Shown: piece after piece, positions 17,119 through 29,722 of the stretch
Numbering within the stretch: the stretch's first letter is position 1
Layout: each line of letters starts with the position of its first letter
Notes under the pieces: generated by a model
The model's database searches: none
What the model was told of the DNA's origin: nothing
The model's input: only the letters and a program-made list of their open reading frames with translations
Translations under genes and position numbers: made by a program
Assembly (NCBI GenBank): GCA_943735955.1
Contig: OX030958.1
Location: 8,170,626 to 8,234,625, forward strand
Source: Piscicola geometra
Taxonomy: Eukaryota; Annelida; Clitellata; Hirudinida; Piscicolidae
Reading direction: 5' to 3'
DNA length: 64,000 nucleotides

Positions 17119-18075
17119 GCTTCGTGTCTGTTTGCAATATACAATTTAATAATAATGATGTTTATGAAGGAAACATTTCAAGATATGATTTATTGGGTAG
17201 CTGAATAGTGTAGCTCAAGAGTTAAAGTAACTTTTGGAGATCGGAATGAATTGAAATATTGTATAAGAAGTGAATCTCTGGCAGTAATTAGAGACGTTAC
17301 ACCCAAGGCAATCACCACTTTCACGTGTGCAGACAGGCGATTAGACTATTAAAACATTAAACACTTTGAGTCGAATAGATACGCCCCAACGTTTTATCCA
17401 TTAGAAATACGCGAGGGACTAACAAATGTGAGACAGTATTGTCTCTGAGAATCATAATTTCGTTTGACGATAATATTCTTTGTTTATTGTATTCATCCGT
17501 GCTTTAAACGCGAATAATTATGATAAATGAGAGTCATTAATTGTGGGTGTATGTGATGGCTGCGATATGTCTTCATAGTTTCATGAGAAGTCATTTAAAA
17601 GGCTAATTGACTTAGTTTTGAGAGATCGAAAGTTGTCAATGTACCTAGCCATTAAATAGTCCTAATTGAAGATATTTTCAAAGTAATCACACTTACAATT
17701 ATTTTCTCAAACTAATACATTTTTAAAGCGAAAAAATTATTTTTATAAATTATTGTAAAATTAACTTATAAAAATCTGTTAAATAAATGGATTTCACAAA
17801 AGCATAAATGGTCTGCAACTTCGTAGAATCAGCAGACAGAATCTGTTCAGATAACGACGCAGGCAACTTAATGAGATTTTCAAATAAAATTAAATAGGAA
17901 AAAGCGACAGACTTTGAAAGATTAATTCAATCAATCAACTAAATGATGAGAAGATCGGATGATGCTGGTGATGAGAAGAATTGTGCTTCTGGTGGGGATG
18001 ATAACGATGAAAATGATGTTGCTTCTAATGAGGATAATGGTGATGATAATGCTATTCAAGATTTTCATTATTTTA
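17119..18075. other. Upstream region of the DM gene
   Basis: AT-rich sequence immediately 5' of the minus-strand DM start codon and so the likely promoter and leader region. I see no convincing TATA box, exon or repeat apart from a GATGATG-rich patch at 17943-18050. Confidence 0.45.
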
Positions 18076-18599
18076 AAATATGTCAACAAAATTTTTGAGA
18101 TGAATATATGAAAATGTCAGTTGTTAATGGTAAGATGATCCTCGGGAAGTAAATGAAAGCAAAAAAAGATGAACTAAAAAATGTCAAAATGCAAAATTCA
18201 ATTGGAGAGTTAATGTATCGAAACGATTGGTAGTTCAGATTCTTATCTGCTTCGCATATTTATCGAATCAGTTTTAAAGATGCTCATTTATCTATTTAAA
18301 ATTTGTCTGGTTTAGAATCATTTGAATTGTTGTTTCTTATGCGTATGTGTCATTCATTCGTACTCAAGATAAGCTAGTTACACGGATTTGTTTTAATATT
18401 TTTCCGATTTGGGGACCATGTCCACCTATTTTATGGGTTCTACACTTATACAAATCTCTTTATACAATCTAAAGAATAGATTTAACTTTTTAAATTAATA
18501 TTTTAAAGAGTTTTTGCATTTGTAAAATGTTAACAACTTAAAACGAAATAGGATTATTTGAAGTTTCTTAGTTAAAAACGAGTTGAAAAAACTATAATT
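18076..18599. repeat. Duplicated unit A, copy 1
   Basis: A 524-base segment repeated without a visible difference at 18926-19449 (offset exactly 850). It has no coding potential. Its right end shares the four bases AATT with the start of the intervening segment B. Confidence 0.92.
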
Positions 18600-18927
18600 T
18601 AAAAAGTTGGTATAAGTTGGTTTAAAGTAGCACAGCTTGATTCAAGAATACTGCGTGAATAGCTGAACCAAACAAAAATTATTTTTAAGGAAGTTAAAAC
18701 CTCGTCTTGTTGGCAGCACTGGCTGATGTCGCCTTCCACCAAGGGCTCCTTCTGCAGCAGAGTGTCCAATTCCTTCGCCACTGTTGTTTCGTATTAAAAA
18801 ATATAAATTAAATTTTAATTAAAAGTCATAAATGCTTATTAAAAGTCTAAATTACATCTTAAATATTCGATAAGTTGTAGATTATTTTTCAATGCTTAAC
18901 ATTTTTTTGATAAACAAAGTTAAACAA
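18596..18927 (-). pseudogene. Extra copy of DM exon 4 with flanking intron (unit B)
   Basis: This 332-base segment appears identical to 14505-14836 (offset 4091). It carries the whole fourth exon of the DM gene (copy at 18701-18780, minus strand), its splice sites and all but about 8 bases of the following intron. It lies upstream of the DM first exon in the same orientation, so it cannot be spliced in normally. It is sandwiched between the two A copies. It may be a rearrangement or an assembly join error. Confidence 0.85.
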
Positions 18928-19449
18928 ATATGTCAACAAAATTTTTGAGATGAATATATGAAAATGTCAGTTGTTAATGGTAAGATGATCCTCGGGAAGT
19001 AAATGAAAGCAAAAAAAGATGAACTAAAAAATGTCAAAATGCAAAATTCAATTGGAGAGTTAATGTATCGAAACGATTGGTAGTTCAGATTCTTATCTGC
19101 TTCGCATATTTATCGAATCAGTTTTAAAGATGCTCATTTATCTATTTAAAATTTGTCTGGTTTAGAATCATTTGAATTGTTGTTTCTTATGCGTATGTGT
19201 CATTCATTCGTACTCAAGATAAGCTAGTTACACGGATTTGTTTTAATATTTTTCCGATTTGGGGACCATGTCCACCTATTTTATGGGTTCTACACTTATA
19301 CAAATCTCTTTATACAATCTAAAGAATAGATTTAACTTTTTAAATTAATATTTTAAAGAGTTTTTGCATTTGTAAAATGTTAACAACTTAAAACGAAATA
19401 GGATTATTTGAAGTTTCTTAGTTAAAAACGAGTTGAAAAAACTATAATT
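18926..19449. repeat. Duplicated unit A, copy 2
   Basis: Second copy of the 524-base unit found at 18076-18599. Its first two bases (AA) are shared with the end of unit B, a microhomology junction. Confidence 0.92.
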
Positions 19450-22400
19450 CAAAATTTTCATAACAGTTTGTATAGTATAGCCGATTAAAAAACAGTAATA
19501 AATCATTTGTTAAATTTTAATGTAATTTCAATTTTTCATTGACTTCAATATAAATGTATTATTGAATCAAGAATTATTATATGGAAATGAAGAATCTTTT
19601 GGATAAGTTGAAATTAAACTTTGAACTCATTGATATAGAAAATATGGACAATAGCATTGCAGAAAAATTCATTTAGTTACAATTGTGAAGGAAGTTTGTT
19701 GCATTGGAATACCTTTGATGGAAAAAGCTTCTGAATGGCTCTGAAATTTAAAAATGGAAACGTTTTAACTTTATAAAACTTTAAAATAGTTTTTACAATA
19801 TTTATTTTTACTTAACATTTAGTTTTTCCTATACAGAAGTAACATTATAAAGTTGATGTTTGCGCTTCAAATTGGCATTACAATTTAACAGTTTTCTCTG
19901 AAAAGTATTTTCCCAACTTTATATAACTGACAAACATTTATACATACCACTTAAGCAAATACATGCATAGTAACACACACTTGAACATTTAGAAGCAAAT
20001 ATATTAAGAATGTATCAAATACATTAATAAACATTTTGTATAAAATGAAAAAGGAAAAAGAAACGAAGCAGAATGATTGGTTAGCCGAAGTGGCTTCTTG
20101 AATAAATCAAGTTTGAAGTCGCTGATTGGCTGAAAGTTTTGGTATATACGAATCGTTTCTTATATATTTATAAAGCCTAAGTTTTTATCAATATTTTTAT
20201 AATTTTAAACATCGAAAGGTTTTTACACTTTTTAGCTTCAATGAACACATTTTCATTATTATTCAAACTTAATTTGGAAAGAGGTTAGGCATAGAGAGGA
20301 AATGAGAAAAGAATTATAAGCCAAATTTATTTCAACAACATTTTTTTTGTCTCTGTAGTTTGTATTCTGTTCAGTTATTGAATCTTTTTAAAATATTGAA
20401 AACTATAAAATAAAAAAGATTCTTATTTTTTTATGTACGAAAAAAAAGCTCAAAAAATCTTTCTATAAAACAGAAAGACAAAAAAAGATAAAAAACTACT
20501 AACACACATACAAGAGTATATGTAAGAGTTAGTATTACAAAGGGAGGGATGAAACGTTAGTTGTGCAGTGGGGTGAAAGAGTGCTGGAGACGGCAGGCAA
20601 TTAAGCATTTGCTGATTCCGTCTAAGTAACCACAACCGTTTATAAATTTTTCTTTCAATATAATTGACCAAGACGGCATTTAATTTAATAAAGAAGCAAT
20701 TTAGAAACGGTTGCTTAATAATTATAAAGCAATTTAAATGAATTATTATTTGTTCGCTTAACTTTTTTCTTAAAGTAATTTTCCGTAATCGATCAAATGA
20801 TTTAAAAAAAAATACTGCTGAAATATAAATTCAAATATTAAAACTTTTCATTATTTTATTCAAAATACATTTATTAAAACGGGAAATCACTTAAATTTTT
20901 ACCACATTTAATCGCTTTAAATCTTTCAAAATATATGAAACACAAATTTGCGCCATGGTTAATCCTGCATAGCTGCATACGCGAGCTCTATGAAGTATTG
21001 GACACTTGGCCGGAGGCGATCTCGGAATATCGATGCGTTTGCCGTCAAGCTTTCTGGTGCACAGGCATTTGTAAAGAAAACTTATGCTTTCTATTAGCCA
21101 CGATCATGCTGATGATGATGATGTTGGTGGTCATGATGATGATGATGTTGGTGGTCTTGGTGATGATGATGTTGGTGGTGATGATGATGAGGATAAATAC
21201 TTTTTTTATTATAATTGACTCATTTTTAATGTTTGGAAAGTTTTTTTTATGAATGCGCCATAATTAGACTATTCCATCGTTGATGTTTTTAAAAGCCTTC
21301 ATGAGAACCTTGAAACATGATTTTGAGATGGATAAACTTTTTAGGTCAGATCCAACTTTTTTTAATCATTAAAACACATAGGCGTTTTGAATCATCAACA
21401 TATAAGTATACAAGGAAACAATTCTTAAGCTGGAAATACAAACTTATAATGAAGTCATTGCTTGCTAATTGCTTCGCCTAACAATGTGTTCGATTGAATT
21501 GCATGGCGCCAGACACGCCTCGCGACTGCCTGGAACCTGAAAGTTAACTTAAGTTATTAATTCCTTGCAGGCATCTCACGCGCAAGTGTTTTGAGTGGGC
21601 TGGCGAACGAGCTCCAGCTTGAATTCTCGCTTCTTGGTGATTGATAATTAAGGAGTTTGTAACTGAAGGAAGCAGTTTCGAGCTCTGCACTCGATCAGAT
21701 CTACTCGAGATCCTGTCTGCTTGGCCAGAGTCTTTAACGAGCTATGAGTGCAGCAGACGACTAATTGAAACTTTTTCACTTTCATTATCGACATTTTTAT
21801 TTCAAGCCATCAGAAAACAATTTACGCTTCCTGATTGCACGTTCTCTGGGAAAGGCTTACATCATTTATTTCTTGTTTACGAGCCTCTCTTTGTCTTCAC
21901 AGCCCGATGAAGGAGAATATTTATGCGAAGATCGAAGGATTGATCCCTTTCTGCCATACCTCCTCCACACTCCCTCAAGTGCACATCAAGCCCTAATTGA
22001 TTTGATAACGAGAATTAAGAAGAAAAAATGTGCCCGTTATGCTTTTTATATTAGAAACATCGATAAAATGATCCGAACTTATTAATAAAAACACGAGTTC
22101 ATGTAAACTAAAAGGTATTTTTAGTGTTGGTAGCAGTGGGAAGATACGTATGAGCTCGTTCAAAAATGACTCGATGATGCTTTGAAACTATGTTACTTCC
22201 ATTTGGTTACAAAATTATATTTCAGTGAATGAAGACAACAGGCGAATAAAGCAGAGTGAGAAGTTATTTTTTGCCATTTTAAAATCATAAATTAAAAAAA
22301 ATAAATAAATAATTGTAAACTAAGAATTTAAATTTCAAATTGTAAGATAAACATCATAGGTGGAGATAAAGGAGTTAGGGGGAGGGGATGGAGAGGGTAG

Positions 22401-23726
22401 ATCGTTGATAAATGGGACGATTTAATTGAATTTGTGTAACTTATTGACTTGCACTGCCCAGCAGCGTACATATTTATCCGCCCGAAGAGGAAACTTTCAG
22501 TTTTTTGTTTATACACAGCATTTGAGGTTTAAAAATATATACATATCAATTTAAATGAAAATAAATATTCATATGTTTGTAAATACGTGTGTAAATATGT
22601 TAATTTTGATTGTGATTTATTTTAAATATTTCCAATCAGAAGGACTCGTCAGAATACTTATCGAACGAGTCATATTTGAAATTAAGTCTCGCAGTCGATC
22701 TAATGGAATAATGATAAGAAAGATAAGGCGGGTGTATGAAAGTAATTTCAATAAGACAGATTATTATAATAATTAAATTTTCAAAAGAAAATTTTGAGTT
22801 TATTTTAGTGATCTTTTTAGAGTCTTTATATCTTAAATCCAATTTGAATTCAAAAGCTGGTTTGAATTAATTGTCAGTTAAAAGACATTCTTTTTCCTAA
22901 GCGATCAAAAATACTCATGTATAAACATTTTTTTACACATGAATGACTTTTAAATAGATTGTAAATGAAGACAAATAAATTTAAATAAAACTCATTATAT
23001 ATATATACTTTTGTAGATAAAAAAAGATCAAGATAACATTTTTTTAGACCAGAAAAATGACTTGAATTCAAAGCTTTTTTCGACATGAAAATTACTAAAA
23101 TAAAAATAAAGTTGCAAGCTATTGAACAATTTTCTGAATACAATTTTAAATAACACATAAAAACTTGAAAAGCAGTGCAAAAAATTCTTTTAAAGAGTAG
23201 AGCAATGTGACATATGTTGCCAACAAAGTAAATTCCATAATAATTCATGCTGGACTTGAACGTTTTTAAATATTTAAAAACTCTGATGAGTTATTCACTC
23301 TACAGTCCTGGTGATTAATGGTTTTTTAACGCGAGAACACATTTCAAAACGATTATTTTAATTCTCTTGTTTTGTTGGTTTATGCATCCACGACATTGTT
23401 TTGCTCACGATATTTTTACAAATATATTTTCACATTTTTTATACTAGAGAATTTAAACAGCATAACCATTTCTTCAAACCCACAATGAGTAAAAATCTTC
23501 CAGTTTTTCCGATGGGAATTTTTTTATAATCAAATTAATTTACTAATACGCTAAAAACAATGACATCATAGTAATGTCTGCGTCAGTCACTGCATCAGAT
23601 AGGGATGATGCATCGGTTGCAGCAGCGGTTGGAGAACCATTGAAGTGTCTCTTACCTCACTCGCATGTCCACTTACGCCTGCATTGTGCTGCATTGAGGA
23701 GTTTATGAGGCATTGACGCCTTGATG

Positions 23727-23832
23727 TTTGCCTGCCTGCCTGTCTTGACGCCTTGGTGCCTGTCTTGATGCCTGCCTGCCTGTCTGCCTGCCTGCCTGTC
23801 TGCCTGCCTGCCTGCCTGTCTGTCTGCCTGCT
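23727..23832. repeat. (TGCC)n/(TGTC)n microsatellite
   Basis: About 100 bases of tetranucleotide TGCC alternating with TGTC and short TTGACGCC interruptions. Open frames across it are repeat artefacts. Confidence 0.9.
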
Positions 23833-25449
23833 CCATCACGATTATGTCTTATTGCACGTCAATAGACGCCTCTTAGTCGTCATAACTGATTGATTGAATG
23901 TTTTCCCTGTGTTTTCTATTTGCATTAGAAGGAAGGTCATTTGGAAAGAGTTGAAGAAAAAGACTGAACAATGAATAAGAATAGTTGAAATAGCAAATGG
24001 TTTTAATGAAGAGGTTTGATTGAGGGAGTTTTAAGAGATGACAAATGCTCAGGTCTCTCTGGTATGCTATCCAGAAGAACAGATATGTATCGGGTATTAT
24101 TATTAATTATTTAGGCTAGATGATGAATATATTACGTATAAACAATATCCTTGTCGAAAAATTATAGATTCATGAATATTATAAATTAAAGAATAATAAT
24201 AAATTTAAAAAAAGAATAAATTAAAAAGCTGGATAGAGAAGAAAAGGAAGCTCCATAAACACTGCTCACAAGTTGGCGAATAATGAATAATGAACTCAAA
24301 TGAAAATAAACAAGCGAGTTTTCTTGCGGCCCAAAAGTGGTTTTGTCCAAACAGTCTGTTTTTGGCAGACGGACAAAGCCTCCAGTGTGCCTAGACTGAT
24401 CCAGGCAAGCTGCACCGCAGTTTGAATGCCGTTCTTATCTTTAAAAACAACCTTTCAGCAACTCACAGAATACAGTATTTTGGCATCAAATAGCTTCGAA
24501 ATGATGATAAATAACTGATTTTTGCTTTTTGATTTTCTGCCCAACTTTGAAGTTTTAAGACGTTATTAGCAAGCGCTTGGAGGCTCACTGTGGTGCCGCA
24601 AGTTTCAGTCGCAGCCGGGCTAAAGGCCATGCCAAGACATCTATCACAAACGCACTCTTCACAACTTGAAAATATACTCGTTTAAAGTTTTTTGAATTTA
24701 TTATTCACTTTCAGCATTTAAAATTTTTCATTATTTTTCCTATTTAAAAATTGTTTTTAATACTTTTTAAACTTTTCTATGATTATTTATTTTAATTGTG
24801 CCTTAAAAATGCGATATCTCAACTTATGTAATGAATTTGCTTTAAAGATATTCATCAAACTTTTTAAACTTTTTTACAAATCTTAATGAGAAATATAAAC
24901 ATTTCAACTGTCCAACAATGGGTGGCACAATTTATTTTGTATATAAAAACATTAAAAGTACCCCATCTGCTGATGTACCAACTCATCTCTTTAAAATGAG
25001 CCTATACAAATATTAAATATTTGTTGTAATACTAATAAAAATAACATTCAAAATCTCAAATGGCCTTTGTCACCGACTGCAAGACACGTCTCACGTCAAC
25101 TTGCTTCCTTGAAATATGACTTCGCACCCAATGACCCCGTTACATTTTTTCACTTGTAACATTTGCCCATAAACTAATTAGTGCTTTCTAATTGTTACAA
25201 ACACATGACGCTTTTGTAATGTATATGTTAACATAGTACCCACTTTTCTCATCTATCTTCTCCGTCTGTATAGATAAAAATATAATTTTATTTTTAATTT
25301 TCAATAGTTTGAGTTGAAAAAAAAAGACTTTGAAAATGATGAAGCATCTTTGATGTAGTATTCAAAAGTTCGCACTTCATGTTGTTCTTTTAATTATTCT
25401 TCTAATGTTCCTATTTTTACTTCGCCCTTTCTTCACCAAGTTTTCAAAA

Positions 25450-25584
25450 CTATGGGCGGTGGTCCTGAGGGGGTCTTGGGGTCCGGATCCTTTCACTTTT
25501 TTGTAGTCCGCCTCAATGTGGACCCCCCAGGATAGTCCATGTTGGTTAGGATCCCCCAAGATTTTCAGTAGATCGCCGCCCTTG
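25450..25584. mobile_element. Possible short inverted-repeat element (MITE-like)
   Basis: A 135-base GC-rich island in AT-rich DNA has imperfect inverted ends: CTATGGGCGGTGGTCC on the left and the complement of CAAGGGCGGCGATC on the right, with about 10 of 13 core positions matching. The interior has paired GGATCC/GGATCCC words. Flanking target-site duplications are not evident, so this is tentative. Confidence 0.35.
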
Positions 25585-25929
25585 TATAAAGCACATGCTA
25601 CAAAATGATGAAAAGTTTTTTTTAATAATAAATTTAAACGCCATGTCTCATTAGGGTTTCAAATAGCCCTTTATGATTTAACTGAATTTGGAGGTTTATA
25701 AATCTTTAAGGCTTATAATTTTTTCATTATTTTGACAAGTTATTTTGAAACTAATTTTAGAAAGTTCAAACTATCAAATTTTTAAAATGAAAATTTAAAT
25801 TTAATTAAATAATTTTAAAGAGCAAATCAAATATAATTTGTTTCACGATCTTTACTTTTAGTCTCTAAATTTTAGAGCATTACATTCAAATATGTTGCCC
25901 AGAAGGCGTAACGAATAAAATATATTGAC

Positions 25930-27962
25930 ATGAACTTTATTGCACATAGCACTTCCAATCGATACTTCGTGAAAGTATTTAAAGTGGGACTTAATGCAAT
26001 TACTTTAAAAAATAGTTCTTTATTGACTTCATTGCCCATCAGAAACATGGCTGTTGATTTGAGTTCAAAAATAGTTTTTGTAACCAATAATGTACCCAAA
26101 TGCAGCATTGAATACTTAAAAGAACAGGGTCTGATTGTAAAAATGAATACAAAAGATGGAAAGATAGATAAGAATGTGCTATACGAAAATGTTAAAGGTA
26201 AGAATATCATTATTTTTAAAAAATAAAATATATATTAAAATAACTTTTAAGAAATTAACTACCAGGGGCTCATGGCATATACTGTTTGCTTTTTCACAAG
26301 ATCGACAAAGAACTATTGGATGCAGCAGGTTTTTTAAAAGACAATGGATTATTCAATGATTTTGAACCTTTCTATTCATTTTCACCAGGTGAGCAGTTGC
26401 AAGTGATAAGCACGATGTCAGTTGGTTACGACCACATTGACGTGGAAGAATGTAAAAGAAGGAGTATTAAAGTAATGAATGATTTTTATGATATTGGAAT
26501 GTAACTTGGATGTGTAAATTTTATTTTATAAAACATCGTAAAATCTTATTGCATTAGATTCTATAGAAAAACATTTCTCACACATCAACTTTTAAATGTA
26601 AAACGTTTACAAATGAAATGTGCCTATTGGGCATATGTCTTTATGACCACCCTTGTAGGTGGGTTACACGCCTGACGTGTTGTCAGCCACGACTGCTGAG
26701 TTGTGCATTGCCTTACTACTAGCCGTCATGCGGAGGCTGTGTGAAGGTGCTGTGTGAGTTATCTTGCTGATGATGATGCTTTAAGGATGAAAATTTAAAC
26801 AAAAATTCTTTAAAATTATAAAATGCTTTCAATTCACATTCATCGAATCAATCAACTCTACCGGTCTACACAAGCACCACAATCACTAAAACAGGGGTAG
26901 AGGCAGTGAAGACAGGCAAATGGGGCACATGGACGCCGATGTGGATGTGTGGCAAGCGACTGAGGGGTGCCACTGTTGGTATTGTAGGCATGGGAAGAAT
27001 TGGAAAGATCACTGCAGAAGGTCTCAAGGGCCTCGGGGTGGCGAGGATTCTATACACCAACAGATCCTCTACTCTTGGTCCTGAATACGACCACTGTGAG
27101 GGATATTCATATTTATTTATCACTAAATTTATTAAATAAAGTAGAAAAATGTTACATAAAATACTAAATAAAAGAAATTTAAAAAAAAGAATGAATAATG
27201 CTTCTTTATTAAAATCATAAAACCCCTCCAAAACACCCCAGTGCACGCAAAGAAGATGGATTTGCAAGAACTGCTAGCCTCTTCAGACGTCGTGCTGGTG
27301 CTCTGTTCGGTCAACGAGGAGACGAAGGGCATGTTCAACAGGCAGGCGTTCAAGGCGATGAAGAAGTCAGCAGTCTTCGTCAACTGCGGCAGGGGTGACC
27401 TGGTCGTGCAAGAGGACCTGTGCTGGTTTGTGCTTGGAGATTTCAGTGCTTAAACATTTTCTATTGCTCTCTTCTGCTAGTTTTATTTGAAGAGGATATA
27501 GTTAATGTTTAAAGTTAAGAACAGGCTTTGAATCCATTATATAGTTACTCCTTTAAATTAAAATAAGCTTTTGAATCTATTAAACATCACCCACTGTTAA
27601 TCTGATTTAACCACGTGACCCCTCAAGGGCCATAGAGAACAAAGAGATCTGGGGCGCTGGTCTGGATGTCACCACACCCGAACCTCTCCCACCTACCCAC
27701 CCTCTTCTTTTCTACCCCAATGTCGTTGTTACTCCACACATCGGCAGTGCTGTCGTCGAAACTAGAGAAGAAATGAGTATGATGACGGGTAAGAGATGGA
27801 TGGATGGATTGATGGATGAAAGATTAGAATTTTTTTAAAGTTTATTATGTTATAATCATTTTTATTTCTAAAAAAATTATAAGCTCATCATTATCATTAC
27901 TACCAGCCAAGAATATAGTAGCGGCTCTCAGAAACGAACCCATGCCTGCTGCCCTCAACTGA
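25930..27962 (+). CDS. GRHPR: Glyoxylate reductase / hydroxypyruvate reductase (8 exons, complete)
   Basis: NAD(P)H-dependent D-2-hydroxyacid dehydrogenase reducing glyoxylate to glycolate and hydroxypyruvate to D-glycerate. Exons: 25930-26197, 26266-26328, 26389-26471, 26659-26746, 26895-27095, 27242-27425, 27628-27788, 27907-27962, giving 367 codons. An in-frame ATG at 26047 (Met40) would give exactly 328 residues, the human length. The extra 39 residues are basic and hydroxylated with no acidic residue, fitting a mitochondrial presequence. Substrate-site STMSVGYDH is in exon 3, the dinucleotide motif GMGRIG is at 199-204, and the family's catalytic Arg/Glu/His correspond to Arg285 (NCGRGDLV), Glu314 (TTPEPLP) and His333 (TPHIGSA). 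Exon 4 ends at 26746 by alignment length, although a stronger-looking GTGAGT lies 8 bases on. Introns are short and AT-rich without the repeat polarity of neighbouring genes. Confidence 0.94.
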
Positions 27963-28484
27963 ATCCACAAAACCTCATCTTTGAGGCTGTTCACCTGCAT
28001 TGAGAAGTATCCACCTGCATGCATATGCAAATAATGATGCATTATATGTTTTATAATTTAACATTTTGAATAATATTTGGTTAAATAATTCTTTTCGATC
28101 CATATATTATTCTTGTTAATAAGTTAACAAATTATTGATCTGTTAATTCCTTCTAGTTTTTTTTCAATTCTTGGTGGCAGTGTTTCTTTTCTTCGCCTGT
28201 TCAGAATTGATGTACATTTTGTGTGTGAATATGTGTAATTTTTCATTGTTTGCTGCAGGGACGCAGTGCTCAAAAATCGGCCTTTAGTCCATGAATTCGA
28301 ATGGTATTTTCGTGTGGTATTTTTCACGGGAAATTAATTTTTTTTGAATAAAAGTTCAAAAATAAGGAAATAAGAATATTATGAGTAAATTTTTAATTTG
28401 TATAAATGTTAAAATAAAGTCGAGGTGTTGTCTGCCTAAAACTCCGTTCTATGCAGTGGCGGCTTATATGAAGGCAAACAATTT

Positions 28485-28612
28485 CCATTTTTCTATAACA
28501 CCGGGCACGCAACGGAAGCGATCACTACTAGGCCATCGGTTGCACTCGAACCTAGCACCAACCGTTGGTCAAGCCGAGTCGTTACACACTCAGCCGCTGG
28601 TTCATGGTCAGA
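28485..28612 (-). repeat. tRNA-derived SINE, minus-strand copy
   Basis: Read on the minus strand it has a GGCTGAGTG A-box region, the shared words AACGACTCGGCTTGACCAAC, a B-box GGTTCGAGTGC, and then GATGGCCTAGTA. The order and spacing match the plus-strand SINE at 5558, with diverged sequence. The body ends near a CCGGTGTTATA word corresponding to the tail of the first copy. Confidence 0.65.
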
Positions 28613-29545
28613 CATTGAAGGCTCCCCCCACTCAGATCCAGGCTTAACTGGTGCTCTCTGTCAATGCACAGCTCGTACGATACACGGAAGATCTATAGTT
28701 GAGTTCACGTTGACGAAGGCAAGCTTTAAGGCTTTTCTGAATTCTGCTACTGCTGTCTGTAGGAGGTGGCTTCGAGGATCACTGTGCATCGGGAGAATTC
28801 TAAAGACAGTGGCATTGGCTAAAAGACAAAATGTAGAGCTGAAGATGCTAAGGTTTTTGTTGGATGTTTGACAAGATGAAAAATGGACAGTGCAGGCAAT
28901 ACGGTTTAAGGATAAGATGAATAAATGAATCGATCAAATAAATTTGTATAGCGCTTTTTTTTCAAATTCAAGAAAAAGCAGAAGGAAGATGGTTTGTAAA
29001 CAGTGAAAGGAGGGATAAAAATATTATGAGGAAAATATTGCTGAAGATGGAGTCACCAAGAGGGAGACAAAAGCAAAACTAAAAAGAAGTTTTGTGGATG
29101 TGGTGAGAAGATGGGAAAAGTGGAAGATGTAGAAAGTAGAAGTATAAAAGGGTAAAAAAATAATTTGCTGTGATGACCCCTAATTGGAGCAGCCGAAAGT
29201 AAAAGAAAATAAATAAAATTAATTTAGAAGGGTTTTTGATTCGGGTGGTCTCAAAAGTCTGATGAGAAAGCATCCAGGGTTTTTTCCTGCAACATTCTTT
29301 CAAAATGTAACAAATTAAAGCGGCAAATGTTTCAGTTTTTATTGAACAAGTTGATTATTTGTACCAAATGGAGTAACTGAAATTACAAAAACACCGAGAC
29401 CTCGAAATTTAGATTGCGAATTCTACAAGCAATAAATACAGAACACCAATACCGCGACAGGATCGCATCGGCTGGTCATTATCGATCGGCGACTTCAACG
29501 CCAGCAGTCCCTTTTTTATTGATTTCGTCGTCCAAACGAAGCGAC

Positions 29546-29722
29546 CAAATGTATGTGTTTGTATGAAGTTTTGTATATGTATGTGTTTGTATGAAGTTTT
29601 GTATATGTATGTTTTTTATGAAGTTTTGTATATGTATGTGTTTGTATGAAGTTTTGTAAATGTATGTGTTTGTATGAGGTTTTGTATATGTATGTTTTTT
29701 TATGAAGTTTCGTATATGTAGG
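29546..29722. repeat. 28-bp minisatellite, TGTATGAAGTTTTGTATATG type
   Basis: Six units of about 25-29 bases containing TGTATGAAGTTTTGTATATG followed by a variable TATG/TTTT segment. In frame on the minus strand it encodes a repetitive peptide that is not protein-like. Confidence 0.85.

Larger units (their letters stand above)
19450..25929. other. 6.5-kb spacer between DM gene and GRHPR
   Basis: AT-rich with no supported exons. Two short peptides encoded near 20977 and 21691 resemble each other (see findings). It also contains a TGCC/TGTC tract at 23727 and a possible small inverted-repeat element at 25450. Apart from these I see no gene. Confidence 0.5.

Noticed and set aside
23657..23839. 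Repetitive Gln/Ala/Gly/Arg peptide on the minus strand
   Set aside because: It derives from the TGCC/TGTC microsatellite.
26746..26760. Stronger GTGAGT donor for GRHPR exon 4 at 26754
   Set aside because: It gives a phase incompatible with exon 5, whereas the donor at 26747 reproduces the family length exactly.
28381..28647. 88-codon plus-strand frame
   Set aside because: Most of it is the antisense of the SINE at 28485-28612.
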